Shown here: positions 52,502 to 60,754 of the stretch, in pieces
Position numbering within the stretch: the stretch's first letter is position 1
How the letters are laid out: each line of letters opens with the position of its first letter
Assembly: GCA_022446815.1 (NCBI GenBank)
Contig: JAKVCD010000041.1
Span: 1 to 64,000, forward strand
From: Planctomycetota bacterium
Lineage (GTDB): Bacteria > Planctomycetota > UBA1135 > GCA-002686595
Length of the DNA: 64,000 bases
Reading direction: 5' to 3'
Made by a program: the position numbers and the translations under genes
Notes under the pieces: model-generated
What the model saw: only the letters and a program-made list of their open reading frames with translations
Databases searched by the model: none
Told to the model about the DNA's origin: nothing

Positions 52502-53337
52502 GTTCTTAACGCGCGCCTTGGCTGCGCGGAACCTCCCTAGGCTACCCCTAGCCTGGCAGTTCGGTTCGGAACGTCCCCTGCGGGGTTCCTCGTCAAGAAG
52601 CGCGCCTCAGTGGTCCGTCCCCACGTCCGCACTTTCAGCGCTTGGTTCGAGATCGCTCCGAGCAGGCTCCGTCCCCACGTAGCCTCACTCGAGCTGACCT
52701 CAAGCATGTGCAGCAGGCGTCCCCACGCCCCGCGATACACACGTCCCTTTGGGTCTCCCATCCCACAGGGAGTTCCTGCCAATTCAGTTGTGCCGCCACC
52801 TCGCGAAGAGGGGGAAGACACAGGGTCCGTCGTCAAATTCTGGTGGGTCCAGCCGAGGCCATAGGTCTCGACCGTGAGTGACGTCGCAGCTCTAACCTCC
52901 GCACGGCGACTGAGGGCAAGGTGGGGTGCTGCCTTACCGTTACGTCGAGGGGTGACGTGATCGCGCGTGTGATACATGAGGGGTCGAGTGCGGTGTCCCG
53001 GTCTCACAGCGAGGCCACCCTCTGGGGAGAGGGAGCACGAATTCGCGGTGAGAATTCGGTTCTCAGTGCCCTCCAGGAGACTCCGTCCCTGCCGAATGAG
53101 CAGGTGGGAGGGAGCATCCCCTCTCACGACGCGGTCGTTAGAAGAGGTGCTGCAACCCTTTGGGCATGGGATATTACTTCAAAATCCCAAATTGGCAAAT
53201 CGGGCGAGGGGACTTCCTGGGCGTGTGGTGCTCAGGTAGGCCCAACCCCATTTGGGAGGGGTACTTACGACATCGCAAATTCGAGTGGATTCGCCAGATC
53301 TCCTGCTCGGAGGGGGAGCCCCTGGGCTCAATCCAGC
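52502..53337. other. 836-bp gene-free stretch with repeated GTCCCCAC motifs
   Basis: Both strands have open frames here (for example 196 codons on minus), but none looks like a protein. The stretch has three GTCCCCAC copies at 52618, 52672 and 52730 (spacing 54 and 58 bp), the first within a 13-bp exact copy of the sequence upstream of the sigma gene. An EcoRI-type inverted repeat (GAATTCGCGGTGAGAATTC, 53039-53057) and AT-richer patches near 53170-53210 and 53270-53300 also occur. I could not fit RNase P, tmRNA, 6S or SRP RNA to it. An unknown ncRNA or a cluster of regulatory sites is possible. Confidence 0.4.
52613..52738 (+). repeat. GTCCCCAC motif repeats downstream of the sigma factor
   Basis: Copies: GGTCCGTCCCCACGT at 52613-52627, CTCCGTCCCCACGT at 52668-52681 and GGCGTCCCCACG at 52727-52738. 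An exact 13-bp match (GGTCCGTCCCCAC) lies at 51475-51487, and a 9-bp match (GTCCCCACG) at 19371-19379 in the BMC leader. The spacing of 54-58 bp is near five helical turns. Function unknown. Confidence 0.45.
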
Positions 53338-54177
53338 TCAGGAGCCTACAGCGGCAGCGTGGGCTCGCAGGACCCCGTCCAGCACCTCGGAGAAATCCTC
53401 CAAGCGGATCATGTTCGCAGCGTCTGAGGGGGAGCTGTCAGGGTCGGGGTGGGTCTCAAAGAAGAAGCCATCTACAAAGCCAGTAGCAGCGGCAGCCCGA
53501 GCGAGTACTGGGGCGAGGCTTCGATCTCCGCCGGTCTTCCCGTCGGCGCCGCCAGGACGCTGAACAGAGTGGGTCGCGTCGAAGACGACAGGGCAACCAG
53601 CTTCGCTCAAGTCACGGAAGCCGGTCATGTCGACCACGAGCCGGCCATAGCCGAAGGAGGACCCACGCTCGGTGAGGAGAACGTTCGGATTCCCTGCGTC
53701 GGTGACCTTGCTGACGACATGCTTCGCATCCCAAGGAGCGAGGAACTGCCCCTTCTTGACGTTGATCGCCCGGCCGGTCTCAGCCGCGGCAACGAGCAGA
53801 TCTGTCTGCCGGCAGAGGAAGGCAGGGATCTGGAGTATGTCAACGACCTCTGCTACAGCAGCGCACTGCTCTGGGAGGTGGACATCTGTGACGACTTGGA
53901 CTCCGACCCGCTCGCGGACCTCATGCAGCCACTCGAGCCCTTGCTCGAAGCCAGGGCCGCGGCCTGAGGACGAGCTGGTGCGGTTCGCTTTGTCGAAGCT
54001 CGCCTTGAAGACCAGGGAGACGTCTCGCGACGCGCAGAGCTCATGCAGCTCGCTGGCGATGGAGATGGCGAGGTCGAGGTTTTCGAGCACGCAAGGCCCG
54101 GCTAGGAAGAAGGGGGCGCCGCCGCCGAGGCTGCGGTCGCCGACGCGAGTGATAGGTCGCTCTGCTTGGGTGCTCAT
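53338..54177 (-). CDS. kdsA: 3-deoxy-8-phosphooctulonate synthase (KDO-8-P synthase)
   Basis: A 279-residue KdsA that condenses arabinose 5-phosphate and phosphoenolpyruvate to KDO-8-phosphate for the inner core of lipopolysaccharide. Motifs: FFLAGPCVLEN, FKASFDKANRTS, LQIPAFLCRQTDL, VKKGQFLAPWD, LLTERGSSFGYG and FDATHSVQRPG. Length is normal. It indicates an LPS-type outer membrane. The ATG overlaps the stop of the upstream lipid kinase gene (ATGA). No terminator is obvious in the gene-free region downstream. Confidence 0.96.
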   Translation of the reverse strand: MSTQAERPITRVGDRSLGGGAPFFLAGPCVLENLDLAISIASELHELCASRDVSLVFKASFDKANRTSSSSGRGPGFEQGLEWLHEVRERVGVQVVTDVHLPEQCAAVAEVVDILQIPAFLCRQTDLLVAAAETGRAINVKKGQFLAPWDAKHVVSKVTDAGNPNVLLTERGSSFGYGRLVVDMTGFRDLSEAGCPVVFDATHSVQRPGGADGKTGGDRSLAPVLARAAAATGFVDGFFFETHPDPDSSPSDAANMIRLEDFSEVLDGVLRAHAAAVGS

Positions 54178-55112
54178 GATCGCTTTGGAGCCGGAACGAG
54201 GATCCGGTGTGGGCGCGAGGATACCTGCAAGGAGAGCGGGGTGTGAGCACCTCTGCCTCCATCCAGCTGGAAGGGGACTGGCACGGGGGATGAGATCGTG
54301 ATCTTACGGCCGCGTAGGATCGTACAGGCGCCTCCCTCTACGCCCCCCATGAGCCCCCGAGCGGCGACGGCTAGGATCGAGCTGAAGTCTCCGCGTTTGA
54401 GGAGCACGACCTCCCAGAGTCCGTCTCCAGCATCGCGCTCTGGGTCTATGGTGAAAGCACCTCCGTAGTGGATGCAGTTCGACACCAAGACGAAGCCGTA
54501 CTCCCCGGGGACCTCTTCACCGTCGATGCAGACGCTCAGGCGCGGTCTCTTGTAGCCAGCGAGAGCCCTGAGGACAGGGGGGAGGTAGCTGAGCTTGGTG
54601 ATCGGTCCAGTGCGGCGCTCATCGAGATCGTGGATGACCATGCCATCGAGCCCCACGCCGACGACGAGAAAAGAGGTGCGCTCCACCCCGTCCGAGCCCT
54701 TCACTCTGGCCACGTCCAAATCGACGGTGTGTCCACTGAGTACCGCCTCTGCGAGGTCTGCAGGGGTCCTAGCCAGCCCGAGATCTTTGCTGAGGACATT
54801 CGCGGTCCCCGTGGGGAAGGGGGCGACAGGGAACTCCGGTAGCTCACGAAGTCCCTCGAGGACCTCTGCTAGGGTGCCATCACCGCCAATGCTGACGCAG
54901 CCATCGTGCTGCTCGCCGCGCTCTCTGCTGAACCTCGCGATGTCGCCGGGTCCCTCGCTCAGCTGAATCTCAGTCTGTAACCCAGCCCGCTGCAGCTCGC
55001 TCGCGACGGCCTCTGCGGTCGCCGCACCGCGTCCCTTCCCCGCGATGGGGTTGGCGAGGATCAGGGCGCTCTGCCAGGCCGCTGACTGTGCGTTTGTGTC
55101 GTGCTCGCTCAC
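54174..55112 (-). CDS. Diacylglycerol kinase-family lipid kinase
   Basis: A 312-residue DagK/YegS-type kinase. The N-terminal catalytic domain has ANPIAGKGRG, the nucleotide-binding SIGGDGTLAEVL and the FPTGTANVLSKDLG motif. The C-terminal beta-rich domain is typical of the family. It probably phosphorylates diacylglycerol or a related lipid; the exact lipid is unknown. It starts at GTG 55112. It is the first gene of a two-gene operon with kdsA and is divergent from the RmlD-like gene by 59 bp. Confidence 0.9.
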   Translation of the reverse strand: MSEHDTNAQSAAWQSALILANPIAGKGRGAATAEAVASELQRAGLQTEIQLSEGPGDIARFSRERGEQHDGCVSIGGDGTLAEVLEGLRELPEFPVAPFPTGTANVLSKDLGLARTPADLAEAVLSGHTVDLDVARVKGSDGVERTSFLVVGVGLDGMVIHDLDERRTGPITKLSYLPPVLRALAGYKRPRLSVCIDGEEVPGEYGFVLVSNCIHYGGAFTIDPERDAGDGLWEVVLLKRGDFSSILAVAARGLMGGVEGGACTILRGRKITISSPVPVPFQLDGGRGAHTPLSLQVSSRPHRILVPAPKRS

Positions 55113-55171
55113 GGGGCCAGAGGATACCTGATCTTCATTCCGGCTTGACTCTGAGCGTTCAGAGAGGAGAG

Positions 55172-56092
55172 ATGAGGCCCTTGAGCGCTCATTACGACAG
55201 CCCCTCCGAGGTCCTCGTCCTCGGTGCCTCTGGCTTCCTAGGCCGTCATGTCGTCGCTGGGTTCAGCGCAGGCTGCCGTGCTCATGCGAGAGTGGCCGGG
55301 CTCGCGAGCTCTCCCGCGCTCGAAGCGGACCTCTCGGACGAGGCTCAACTCTTCGCGCTGCTCGCAGCGGAGCGTCCGCGCGCGCTGATCAACTGTGCTG
55401 CAATCTCTGCTCCTGCTGTTTGCGAAGGGGACCCTAGCGCAGCCGCGGCCATGAACACGTCGCTCCCGCGTCTCCTAGGGGAGTGGTCTGTTGAGACCGG
55501 GGCGCGCGTCATTCATGTCTCTACTGACCTCGTCTTTGGGGGCGCGCCTGCGCCGGCGGGGGGCTTTAAGGAGGAGGACGAGCCCTCGCCCTTGAGTGTC
55601 TACGGTGAGAGCAAGGCGGCCGGAGAACGTGGCCTCTTGGACGTCGCACCTGACGCGCTGGTGGTGCGCTTGCCCCTGCTCTATGGCAGCGGGTTGGGCA
55701 CTTCGCGGGGCGCCTCTGAGGACCTCTTTGCGACCTTGAACCGCGGAGAGGTTGCGCGGCTCTTCGAAGATGAGTGGCGCACTCCACTACCAGCCTCTGT
55801 GGCTGCTTCGGCCCTGATAGAACTCTGTGCCTCGCCAGCACGTGGGCTCTTGCACGTTGCCGGCGCTGAGCGCGTGTCGAGGCTCGAGCTCGGTCACGCT
55901 CTCCACGCCGCGCGGTTTCGGGACCCAGCGCGAGCTGCGAGAGAGCTCATGGGCTGTGCGCGCGCGGACCTCGAGCTCTCCCCCCCGCGACCAGAGGACA
56001 CGAGCCTCTGTTGTGACCGGGCGCGTACTCTCCTGGAGACCGCGCTCCCCGGACTGGAGGAGGGCGTAGCCATCGCGCTCGCCTCTGCTTGA
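55172..56092 (+). CDS. RmlD-like NAD(P)-dependent sugar nucleotide reductase
   Basis: A 306-residue extended short-chain dehydrogenase. The Rossmann motif GASGFLG is at about residue 18. STDLVFGG and the catalytic YGESKAAGE (YxxxK) match dTDP-4-dehydrorhamnose reductase (RmlD) and related reductases. The rest of a rhamnose pathway is not nearby, so the substrate is uncertain. ATG 55172 follows the Shine-Dalgarno AGAGGAGAG; the frame is open to 55088 but that extension enters the divergent gene's 5' end. Confidence 0.82.
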   Translation: MRPLSAHYDSPSEVLVLGASGFLGRHVVAGFSAGCRAHARVAGLASSPALEADLSDEAQLFALLAAERPRALINCAAISAPAVCEGDPSAAAAMNTSLPRLLGEWSVETGARVIHVSTDLVFGGAPAPAGGFKEEDEPSPLSVYGESKAAGERGLLDVAPDALVVRLPLLYGSGLGTSRGASEDLFATLNRGEVARLFEDEWRTPLPASVAASALIELCASPARGLLHVAGAERVSRLELGHALHAARFRDPARAARELMGCARADLELSPPRPEDTSLCCDRARTLLETALPGLEEGVAIALASA

Positions 56093-56117
56093 CGCCGTGG
56101 GAGGGAGTGGGTGAAGT

Positions 56118-58841
56118 GTGCCGTCTGCGAGGCCACAAACCCCAACCACCGCGGATCCACTGCTGATGGAACTCCCCAACAGATACACCCCGAATGAGCA
56201 CGAGTCCTCCGTCTACTCCCGCTGGGAGGAGAGCGGCTGCTTCCAGCCCAAGGAGGACCCCACTGGTGAGGGACGCACTTACTGCGTGATGATCCCGCCT
56301 CCGAACGTCACGGGCGCCCTCCACATGGGGCACGCCCTAAACGGGACCGTTCAAGATATCTCTGTGCGCTTCCGCAGGATGCGAGGCTTCGAGACCCTAT
56401 GGGTGCCTGGCACGGACCACGCCGGGATCGCGACTCAGGCCGTCGTCGAGAAGCGCCTCTTTCAAGAAGAGGGGAAGACCCGCGAAGAGATGGGGCGTGA
56501 GGACTTCCTCGCAGAGGTCTGGAAGTGGAAGGATGAGTACGAGAGCCGGATCCTCAATCAGATCCGACGCCTAGGCGCCTCCTGTGATTGGTCGAGGACG
56601 GCCTTCACCATGGAGCCGCGGCTGAGTCGTGCTGTGCGTGAGTCCTTCTGCCGCCTCTACGAGCGCGGCTTGATCTACAAGGGAATGCGCCTCGTCAACT
56701 GGGACTGCGTCTTGCAGACGGCGATCAGTGACGACGAGATCGAGTATGTCTCACGCAAGGGGAAGCTCTGGTACCTCAAATACCCGCTCGTCGACCGCGA
56801 GGGTGAGTTCGTCTGTGTTGCCACGACTCGGCCTGAGACGATGCTCGGAGACACGGGCGTAGCTGTCCACCCTGAGGATCCGCGCTACGGCCCGCTCGTC
56901 GGTAGCAAGGTGCGTCTGCCTATCGTCGATCGTGAGATACCCATCGTCGCTGACGAGAGCGTCGACCCTGAGTACGGGACAGGGGCGGTGAAGGTCACGC
57001 CTGGGCACGACCCCGCAGACTACGAGCGCGGCGCGAGGCACAACCTCCCGATCATCACGATCTTGGAGAAGGACGGCCGCATCAACGCGGAGGGCGGCGA
57101 GTTTGAGGGGAAGTCTCGTGAGGAGGCGCGCAAGCTCATCGTCGAGCGCTTCGAGGAGCTAGAGCTCTTGGAGAAGGTCGAGGACATCCAGCACAACGTG
57201 TCCTTGAGCGACCGCTCAAAGTCCGCCATCGAGCCCCTCGTGAGCGAGCAGTGGTTCGTGAAGATGTCCGAGCTGGCCGGGCCCGCGATCAAGGCGGTGG
57301 AGACCGGGCGACTCAGGTTCACACCAGAGCGCTGGACTCGCACATACCTGAGCTGGCTAGAGAACGTTCAGGACTGGTGCATCTCACGACAGCTCTGGTG
57401 GGGACATCGGATCCCTGTCTGGTATGACGAGGACGGTACACCATGCGCGAGTCGTGAGGACTTAGAGCTAGGCGCCCCGCACCCGGAGACTGGGAAGCCC
57501 CTCGTCTCGCAGGACCCCGACGTGCTCGATACCTGGGCCTCTTCATGGCTCTGGCCCTTCGCGACGCTCGGCTGGCCGGATCAGACGGAGGACCTCGCGC
57601 GCTTCTATCCGACTCATTTCCTGTCGACCGCGCAGGAGATCATCTACCTGTGGGTCGCGCGCATGGTCATGGCTGGCTATGCCTTCCTCGATCATCTCCC
57701 AGAGGAGGAGCGCTGCCCCTTCGAGGTCTGCAACATCCACGCGACCCTGCTCGACGCGAAGGGGAAGCGCATGAGCAAGTCCGCTGGCAATGGGATTGAT
57801 CCGATCGAGATGATCGATCAATACGGCGCAGACGCCGTGCGCCTCAGCCTGATCTTGCTCACGAAGGAGGGGCAGGACACGCGCCTGTCGCCGGACAAGA
57901 TCGACCAGGCCTGGCGCTTCGGCAACAAGGTATGGAACGCGGCGCGCTTCGTGCTCATGAGCATGGACGGTGAGCGCGGGGCCGGGACCTCATCCGAGGC
58001 GGAGCTCATTGAGGACCGCTGGATTCTCTCGCGACTCTGCCAGACGATCGAGCAGGTCACCGCAGACCTCGACGGGTATCGCTTCAACGACGCCGCGATG
58101 ACTGTGTATCGCTTCGTCTGGAATGACTTCTGTGACTGGTACTTAGAGCTCGTCAAGCCGCGGATGTCTGACGATGGGGCCAGCGGTGCGGCCGCACGAG
58201 GGACCCTCGCGCGGGTCCTGAGGGACATCCTCGGGCTCTTGCACCCCTTCACCCCGTTCATGACTGAGGTGCTCAAGGACGCTCTCGACGAGGCGCTCGG
58301 AGAGAGCGCTGAGGGGATGCTCGCCTCTGGGCCTTGGCCTACCGGTGCGGGGCTCGTGGAGGACAGCGACGCTGAGCGAGAGATGGACCTCATCCAAGAT
58401 GTGGTGCGCGGAGTACGGCAGATCCGCATGCTCACTCAGGTGGGCGAGCGCAGCCCTCTGAAGGCGATCATTCGGGCTCCACGCGAGGCAGACCTCTCCG
58501 TCCTCCGGCAGCACGGCGCTGCTGTCGAGGCGCTCGGCTTCTTAGAGACTTGTGAGGTGGGTCCTGACTCGGAGCGCCCTCTGGCCTCCGCTGCAGCGGT
58601 CGCTGGCGCAGTCCAGATCTTTGTCCCCTTGGGCGGGGACGTAGACCTCGAGGCGCTGCGAGATCAGCTCCAGCGAAAGGCCGAGAAGCTTGAGCAGGGG
58701 ATCAACAGCGTCGACAAGAAGCTCGGGAACTCGCGCTTCGTCGAGAACGCTGACCCTGCGATCGTAGAGGCGGAGCGTGAGCGGCGCGTAGAGCTCGAGG
58801 TTGAGCTCACGAGCCTGCGCGAAAACCTCTCTGGGCTCTAA
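56118..58841 (+). CDS. valS: Valyl-tRNA synthetase
   Basis: A class I aminoacyl-tRNA synthetase charging tRNA-Val. The HIGH-like motif HMGH is at about residue 69 (PNVTGALHMGHALN) and the KMSKS-like RMSKS at about 550. The editing domain lies between (GDTGVAVHPEDPRY), and a C-terminal coiled coil (about 840-905) is typical of ValS. The length of about 907 is normal. I use GTG 56118, which has GGAG of GAGGGAG 11 bases upstream; ATG 56166 is an alternative that gives the common MELPNRY start but has no ribosome-binding site. The gene is convergent with the FGE-fold gene. Confidence 0.96.
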   Translation: MPSARPQTPTTADPLLMELPNRYTPNEHESSVYSRWEESGCFQPKEDPTGEGRTYCVMIPPPNVTGALHMGHALNGTVQDISVRFRRMRGFETLWVPGTDHAGIATQAVVEKRLFQEEGKTREEMGREDFLAEVWKWKDEYESRILNQIRRLGASCDWSRTAFTMEPRLSRAVRESFCRLYERGLIYKGMRLVNWDCVLQTAISDDEIEYVSRKGKLWYLKYPLVDREGEFVCVATTRPETMLGDTGVAVHPEDPRYGPLVGSKVRLPIVDREIPIVADESVDPEYGTGAVKVTPGHDPADYERGARHNLPIITILEKDGRINAEGGEFEGKSREEARKLIVERFEELELLEKVEDIQHNVSLSDRSKSAIEPLVSEQWFVKMSELAGPAIKAVETGRLRFTPERWTRTYLSWLENVQDWCISRQLWWGHRIPVWYDEDGTPCASREDLELGAPHPETGKPLVSQDPDVLDTWASSWLWPFATLGWPDQTEDLARFYPTHFLSTAQEIIYLWVARMVMAGYAFLDHLPEEERCPFEVCNIHATLLDAKGKRMSKSAGNGIDPIEMIDQYGADAVRLSLILLTKEGQDTRLSPDKIDQAWRFGNKVWNAARFVLMSMDGERGAGTSSEAELIEDRWILSRLCQTIEQVTADLDGYRFNDAAMTVYRFVWNDFCDWYLELVKPRMSDDGASGAAARGTLARVLRDILGLLHPFTPFMTEVLKDALDEALGESAEGMLASGPWPTGAGLVEDSDAEREMDLIQDVVRGVRQIRMLTQVGERSPLKAIIRAPREADLSVLRQHGAAVEALGFLETCEVGPDSERPLASAAAVAGAVQIFVPLGGDVDLEALRDQLQRKAEKLEQGINSVDKKLGNSRFVENADPAIVEAERERRVELEVELTSLRENLSGL

Positions 58842-58859
58842 GCGCAGAGAGGGTCGGGC

Positions 58860-60605
58860 TCAGCTCTTACGCCAGCCCTGATCGATCACGCCGTCGTTGA
58901 AGCGCAAGCCGAGGATGAAGCGAGTGCCCTTGCGCCCTTTGCCGGAGATGAAGAGGTTGAACTCGAGCCAACGCTCTGTGACCTCCACCTCTTCGTCCTC
59001 TTCGATGACAGTGAAGACGCGGTCTACCGGACCCACCGAGGGCTTCTTGGGGTTACCCCACTCTAGGCGATCAGCCGGAAAGGATGTCACGGGCTCACCT
59101 TGTGAGTTGAAGAGGATGAGCGTGTCGACAGAGGTGTCGAAGCCGAGGGCAGACTCTGCGATCTCGCGCTGTGTCTTCTTCTCTTCGTCGGCGTCCTCGT
59201 CCTTGCTCTCCTCGTTAGGGGAGCCCCCAGCGCCGCGGAAGGCGACCATCCAGGTGCCTGCGCCTATGGGGGGGTCTACGATCTCTTGGTCCGTTGAGAG
59301 CACACCGAGGTGCACGAGGTCTCCCTCGAGCGAGGCGTCTCGGAGGTCACCGAGGGTCGGCACAGGGGTCGCTGTGACGGGGACGAAGGAGATGTAGCTG
59401 TATCCAGTGATCACCTGGTAGTCGGCGGGGAGCTCGCTAGCTGTTGCCTCGCTGCCAGGGAGCGCGATGCCACGCTTGCCGCCGCCAGCGGGCTTGGTCT
59501 CCCAGCGGTCCATAGCGATGACGAGCTCCGGTGAGTACTCGACCGGACCCTCGGGAGTGCTGGGCCGGAACTCATTGGGGATGTCGTCGAGCACGACCAA
59601 GGCCCTGTCGAGGCCGGGGTTCGCTGTGGCAGCGCAGCGGAAGCCGAGGGAGCTGGTCTTTTGGAATCTGTCAGAGCCTCGGCGGGTGGTCACTCGGCAG
59701 ATCTCGCGGGGGCTCTGCACGCTCCCTCCGACGACAACCCGCTTGTTCGGGTCCCACTTAGCCATCGCCGGGACTTCGACGCGCTTATTGCCTCGCCCGA
59801 ACTTGAAGGTCTGCATCTTGTAGCCGTCGTAAGGCATGTAGCGCGTCGTGGTCCACTCCCAGACGTTCCCTGAGAGGTCAAAGAGCCCGTCTTCGGTCGC
59901 GCCCTCAGGGAAGGAGGCGATCTTCAGGACCTCAGCGCTGTTGTACTCCATCGAGGCGCAGCGGCCTTCACTCCACTCGTCGCCCCAGGGGTAGACCCGC
60001 TCTGTGCCGCGGCGCGCCGCGTACTGGAACTCGCTCTCAGACATGAGGCGGAGCCCAGCCCAGCGCGCGTAGGCGCGGGCGTCTTGGTAGTCGACGAAGG
60101 TGATCGGTTGGTGCTCTGCTCCCTCAGGAACAGCCCACTCAGACTCCTCCCAGTTCTGCTGCCACCAAGCAGCGTCGTCAAAGGGGACCATCTCCGGGAG
60201 CTTCTCGCCGGCGTCGCGGGCCTCCTTGCGGAGCTTGCCGACCTCTTCGAGGTACGCCATTCGACCTTCGTTCACGGCCTCTTCCCCCCAGAGGTGGGGG
60301 GGGCGGAAGCCCGTGTCCTCGATGAAGGCAGCGTACTGCTCATTGCTGACCTCGCTCACCATCAAGAAGAAGGGCGCGACCTCTTCTTTGAAGAGAGGTG
60401 TCTCCGCGACGAAAGCTCCCGCGAAGTTCCTCATCTGAGGTGAGGCTTCGAGCATCTCTTCAATCGTCTTGACGTCGTTGCCGACCTGAGTGCGACCGCC
60501 CTTCAGATAGATCATCCCGGGAGGGGCATCGAGCGCCTTCTTTTGAGCCGCGACGGCGGCGCCGGGGAAGAGGAGGAGTGAGAGGAGGAGGGCGAACTTA
60601 GCCAA
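58860..60605 (-). CDS. Exported FGE-sulfatase fold protein, probably not a sulfatase activator
   Basis: A 581-residue protein with a signal peptide (LLLSLLLFPGAAVAAQ). Residues about 28-330 form an FGE/SUMF1-type domain: VSNEQYAAFIEDTG, ARWAGLRLMSESEFQYAARRG, GLFDLSGNVWEWT and SLGFRCA. In true formylglycine-generating enzymes two Cys sit in the segment after GGS; here it reads GGSVQSPREICR, keeping only the second. The C-terminal roughly 250 residues are beta-rich and carry an acidic Lys/Glu patch near 470. The start is TTG 60605, seven bases after GGAG, and is supported by the signal peptide. Many exported FGE-fold proteins are non-catalytic binding modules. Confidence 0.82.
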   Translation of the reverse strand: MAKFALLLSLLLFPGAAVAAQKKALDAPPGMIYLKGGRTQVGNDVKTIEEMLEASPQMRNFAGAFVAETPLFKEEVAPFFLMVSEVSNEQYAAFIEDTGFRPPHLWGEEAVNEGRMAYLEEVGKLRKEARDAGEKLPEMVPFDDAAWWQQNWEESEWAVPEGAEHQPITFVDYQDARAYARWAGLRLMSESEFQYAARRGTERVYPWGDEWSEGRCASMEYNSAEVLKIASFPEGATEDGLFDLSGNVWEWTTTRYMPYDGYKMQTFKFGRGNKRVEVPAMAKWDPNKRVVVGGSVQSPREICRVTTRRGSDRFQKTSSLGFRCAATANPGLDRALVVLDDIPNEFRPSTPEGPVEYSPELVIAMDRWETKPAGGGKRGIALPGSEATASELPADYQVITGYSYISFVPVTATPVPTLGDLRDASLEGDLVHLGVLSTDQEIVDPPIGAGTWMVAFRGAGGSPNEESKDEDADEEKKTQREIAESALGFDTSVDTLILFNSQGEPVTSFPADRLEWGNPKKPSVGPVDRVFTVIEEDEEVEVTERWLEFNLFISGKGRKGTRFILGLRFNDGVIDQGWRKS

Positions 60606-60630
60606 GGTAGTGCTCCGAAGAGTGGGCGGG

Positions 60631-60649
60631 AGGGGCGCTAAATGCCCCT
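60631..60649 (-). other. Hairpin in the leader of the FGE-fold gene
   Basis: AGGGGC and GCCCCT form a 6-bp stem with a 7-nt loop, about 25 bp upstream of the TTG start at 60605 on the minus strand. It has no T-tract. It may influence translation of the gene or end the response-regulator transcript. Confidence 0.3.
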
Positions 60650-60754
60650 AGGAGGGAAGCCGGATGACCCCTTCCCTATCCATTGAGTCCGAAGATGTTA
60701 CCGGGACCTCTGTGTGAGGCAAGTGGGGCCGGCTGCACAGCCCCTCTTATGGCG

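Noticed and set aside
52537-53127. 196-codon minus-strand reading frame in the gene-free stretch
   Set aside because: Composition is Arg/Thr/Gly-rich without domain-like pattern, and overlapping frames of similar length exist on the other strand, as expected by chance in GC-rich DNA.
52502-53337. RNase P RNA, tmRNA, 6S or SRP RNA
   Set aside because: None of the invariant segments I know (for example the RNase P GAGGAAAGTCC core or the tmRNA tRNA-like ends) is present on either strand.
8815-60605. Pairing the sulfatase-fold protein with the FGE-fold protein as enzyme and activator
   Set aside because: They are about 49 kb apart, the sulfatase lacks the Cys/Ser that would be converted, the FGE-like protein lacks one catalytic Cys, and both are exported.
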